From an uncultured Collinsella sp. (GTDB lineage: Bacteria > Actinomycetota > Coriobacteriia > Coriobacteriales > Coriobacteriaceae): a stretch of 7,214 nucleotides of DNA. The notes beneath the pieces are model-generated. The model was not told where the DNA came from. It did not search any database and saw nothing but the letters and a program-made list of their open reading frames with translations. Positions 5,725 to 7,214 of this stretch are shown here, piece after piece; the first letter of the stretch is position 1; each line of letters begins with the position of its first letter. The stretch covers positions 1 to 7,214 of the forward strand of contig CABUSE010000067.1 in assembly GCA_902494135.1 (NCBI GenBank), in the 5' to 3' direction. The position numbers and the translations under genes are program-made.

Positions 5725-6582
5725 TTACTCCTCGTCGTCCTCGCCATCGTCCTCATCCTCAAGATGATCGAGCAGGTAGCGAAGACCCTCGCTGACCTCG
5801 TTAGCGGGCACCTTGGCAACGTAGCGAGCGTCGACGGCGGGCCTCATGATAACACCCTCGCCCGAAGGCACGCGCATGCTCTCGAGCTCATCCTCATCAG
5901 TGCGGGCGATATCGCCGGCATTCATGCGCTGACCAGTCAACAGGAAGGTCAGACGGCAGGCGGCATCGATGGAAATCGATGCGATGCGATCGAGGTAGCG
6001 CGAAACCATGATGGCGCGGCGCAGGTCGTCATAGTTGCTGTCGTCGTCCATAAAATCGCCCGTGTCCATGCGGTTAAAGGTGCGGAAGAACTTCTCGTAC
6101 GCCGCATGCACCGGCTCGTCCTCGACGGCCAGGCTGCAGATGATGGACATGTCGTTAGTGACGAGCGCAGAAAGCGAAGAGCCCAGCACCTGGTAGACGG
6201 CCTCAGCCTCGGCCTCGACCGTACCGACGAGCTCCTGGGGCAGCGAGATGTCGGCCTTGATCATATGACGCGTGGCGCGGCAGATCTGGCGAACCTTATC
6301 GGTCATGCGCTGCAGGTTAAAGTCGACGTAGATAATCGTCTGCAGCAAGCGGAAGTCGGAGGCGACCGGTGACTGCGTGGCGATCAGGTTGTAGCACACG
6401 GCCTCCAGGTTAGCGCAGCGCGCGTCAATCGAAAGCGTGCGCTTCTTGGTCTTGGTGGCGAGCTTGCGGTCGTCGGTCACATAGGCCTTAACGGCATCGT
6501 GGAGGGCCAGATCGACGGCCTCATAGATGCTCAGCATCTCGTGACGGGCCTCGACGAGCTGACGGGAAAACAGTTTGCGCAT
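5725..6582 (-). CDS. phoU: Phosphate-signalling protein PhoU with an acidic C-terminal extension
   Basis: PhoU is the cytoplasmic negative regulator that links the Pst transporter to the PhoR-type sensor kinase. The protein shows the two-fold helical-bundle repeat: KTKKRTLSIDARCANLEAVCYNLIATQSPVASDFRLL in the first half, and IMVSRYLDRIASISIDAACRLTFLLTG around 191-217 in the second. At 285 residues it is longer than the usual 215-240. The extra part is after residue 218 and ends in a highly acidic tail (LEDEDDGEDDEE). The E-x-x-x-D type metal motifs are altered: repeat 1 reads Q91-R-M-T-D95 and repeat 2 reads D198-R-I-A-S202. The ATG at 6582 has GGAGTG ahead. It follows pstB by 92 bases, the usual pst operon order, so co-regulation with phosphate supply is likely. 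Confidence 0.92.
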   Translation of the reverse strand: MRKLFSRQLVEARHEMLSIYEAVDLALHDAVKAYVTDDRKLATKTKKRTLSIDARCANLEAVCYNLIATQSPVASDFRLLQTIIYVDFNLQRMTDKVRQICRATRHMIKADISLPQELVGTVEAEAEAVYQVLGSSLSALVTNDMSIICSLAVEDEPVHAAYEKFFRTFNRMDTGDFMDDDSNYDDLRRAIMVSRYLDRIASISIDAACRLTFLLTGQRMNAGDIARTDEDELESMRVPSGEGVIMRPAVDARYVAKVPANEVSEGLRYLLDHLEDEDDGEDDEE

Positions 6583-6602
6583 GGTTCACTCCAATCAGTT
6601 GG

Positions 6603-6649
6603 GTGCGGTCATGCCGCCCGCACAGTGAATATACACCGGACCAGGTCCG
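6603..6649. promoter_or_regulatory. Hairpin and 13-bp palindrome in the pstB-phoU gap
   Basis: CGGACC-A-GGTCCG (6637-6649) is a perfect short palindrome. Next to it, GTGCGG (6603-6608) pairs with CCGCAC (6618-6623), and the inner GCGG can instead pair with CCGC at 6614-6617, giving two competing stems. On the minus strand a TATATT (6633-6628) lies between the two elements and could be a -10 box, but no matching -35 is evident. These may tune phoU expression relative to pstB; the function is inferred. Confidence 0.4.
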
Positions 6650-6674
6650 ATCAGCTTGGGACTAGTCGCACCGA

Positions 6675-7214
<540 letters not shown>

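Noticed and set aside
5605..6372. 255-codon plus-strand open frame opposite phoU
   Set aside because: It is a shadow of phoU and crosses the phoU-yggS hairpin. The protein shows no recognisable domain.

Overview
The window looks like chromosome from a moderately GC-rich Gram-positive actinobacterium. A Coriobacteriia member such as Collinsella is my best guess, inferred from the divIVA type, the codon use and the ylmE-sepF-ylmG-divIVA gene order. No database search was possible, so the genus is not proven. There is no mobile element, phage gene, CRISPR array, rRNA or tRNA that I can support.

Layout. At the left edge a minus-strand gene begins (start near 74) and runs out of the window. A 247-bp divergent intergenic region separates it from a plus-strand pair: a PiT-type inorganic phosphate permease (322-1371) and its DUF47/PhoU-like partner (1439-2062). 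Next is a 286-bp non-coding stretch that holds a perfect 26-bp inverted repeat and a run of TTTGG motifs. It leads into a small nitroreductase gene (2349-2879), which ends at a good rho-independent terminator. The rest is on the minus strand. Reading right to left it is pstB (3' part, 7214-6675), phoU (6582-5725), then yggS/ylmE (5605-4868), sepF (4807-4085), yggT/ylmG (about 4063-3782) and divIVA (3720-3046). It closes with a terminator that faces the nitroreductase terminator.

How the genes work together. Two phosphate-uptake systems flank a cell-division block. PiT plus DUF47 is the constitutive, ion-coupled permease type with its usual cytoplasmic partner. PstB plus PhoU is the end of the high-affinity ABC operon with its regulator. 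The four genes between phoU and the divIVA terminator are the widely conserved block that in many Gram-positives follows ftsZ: PLP homeostasis (YggS), the FtsZ-membrane anchor (SepF), a small membrane protein (YggT) and the polar-growth or division scaffold (DivIVA). Here the block sits downstream of phoU instead.

Most of the window is ordinary core genome. The best leads are these: yggT has no ATG, GTG or TTG before its conserved first membrane segment and lies in frame behind the sepF stop codon; a very strong ribosome-binding sequence upstream of the permease does not match its ATG; a long perfect palindrome follows the DUF47 gene; and the nitroreductase gene changes sharply in codon use from end to end.
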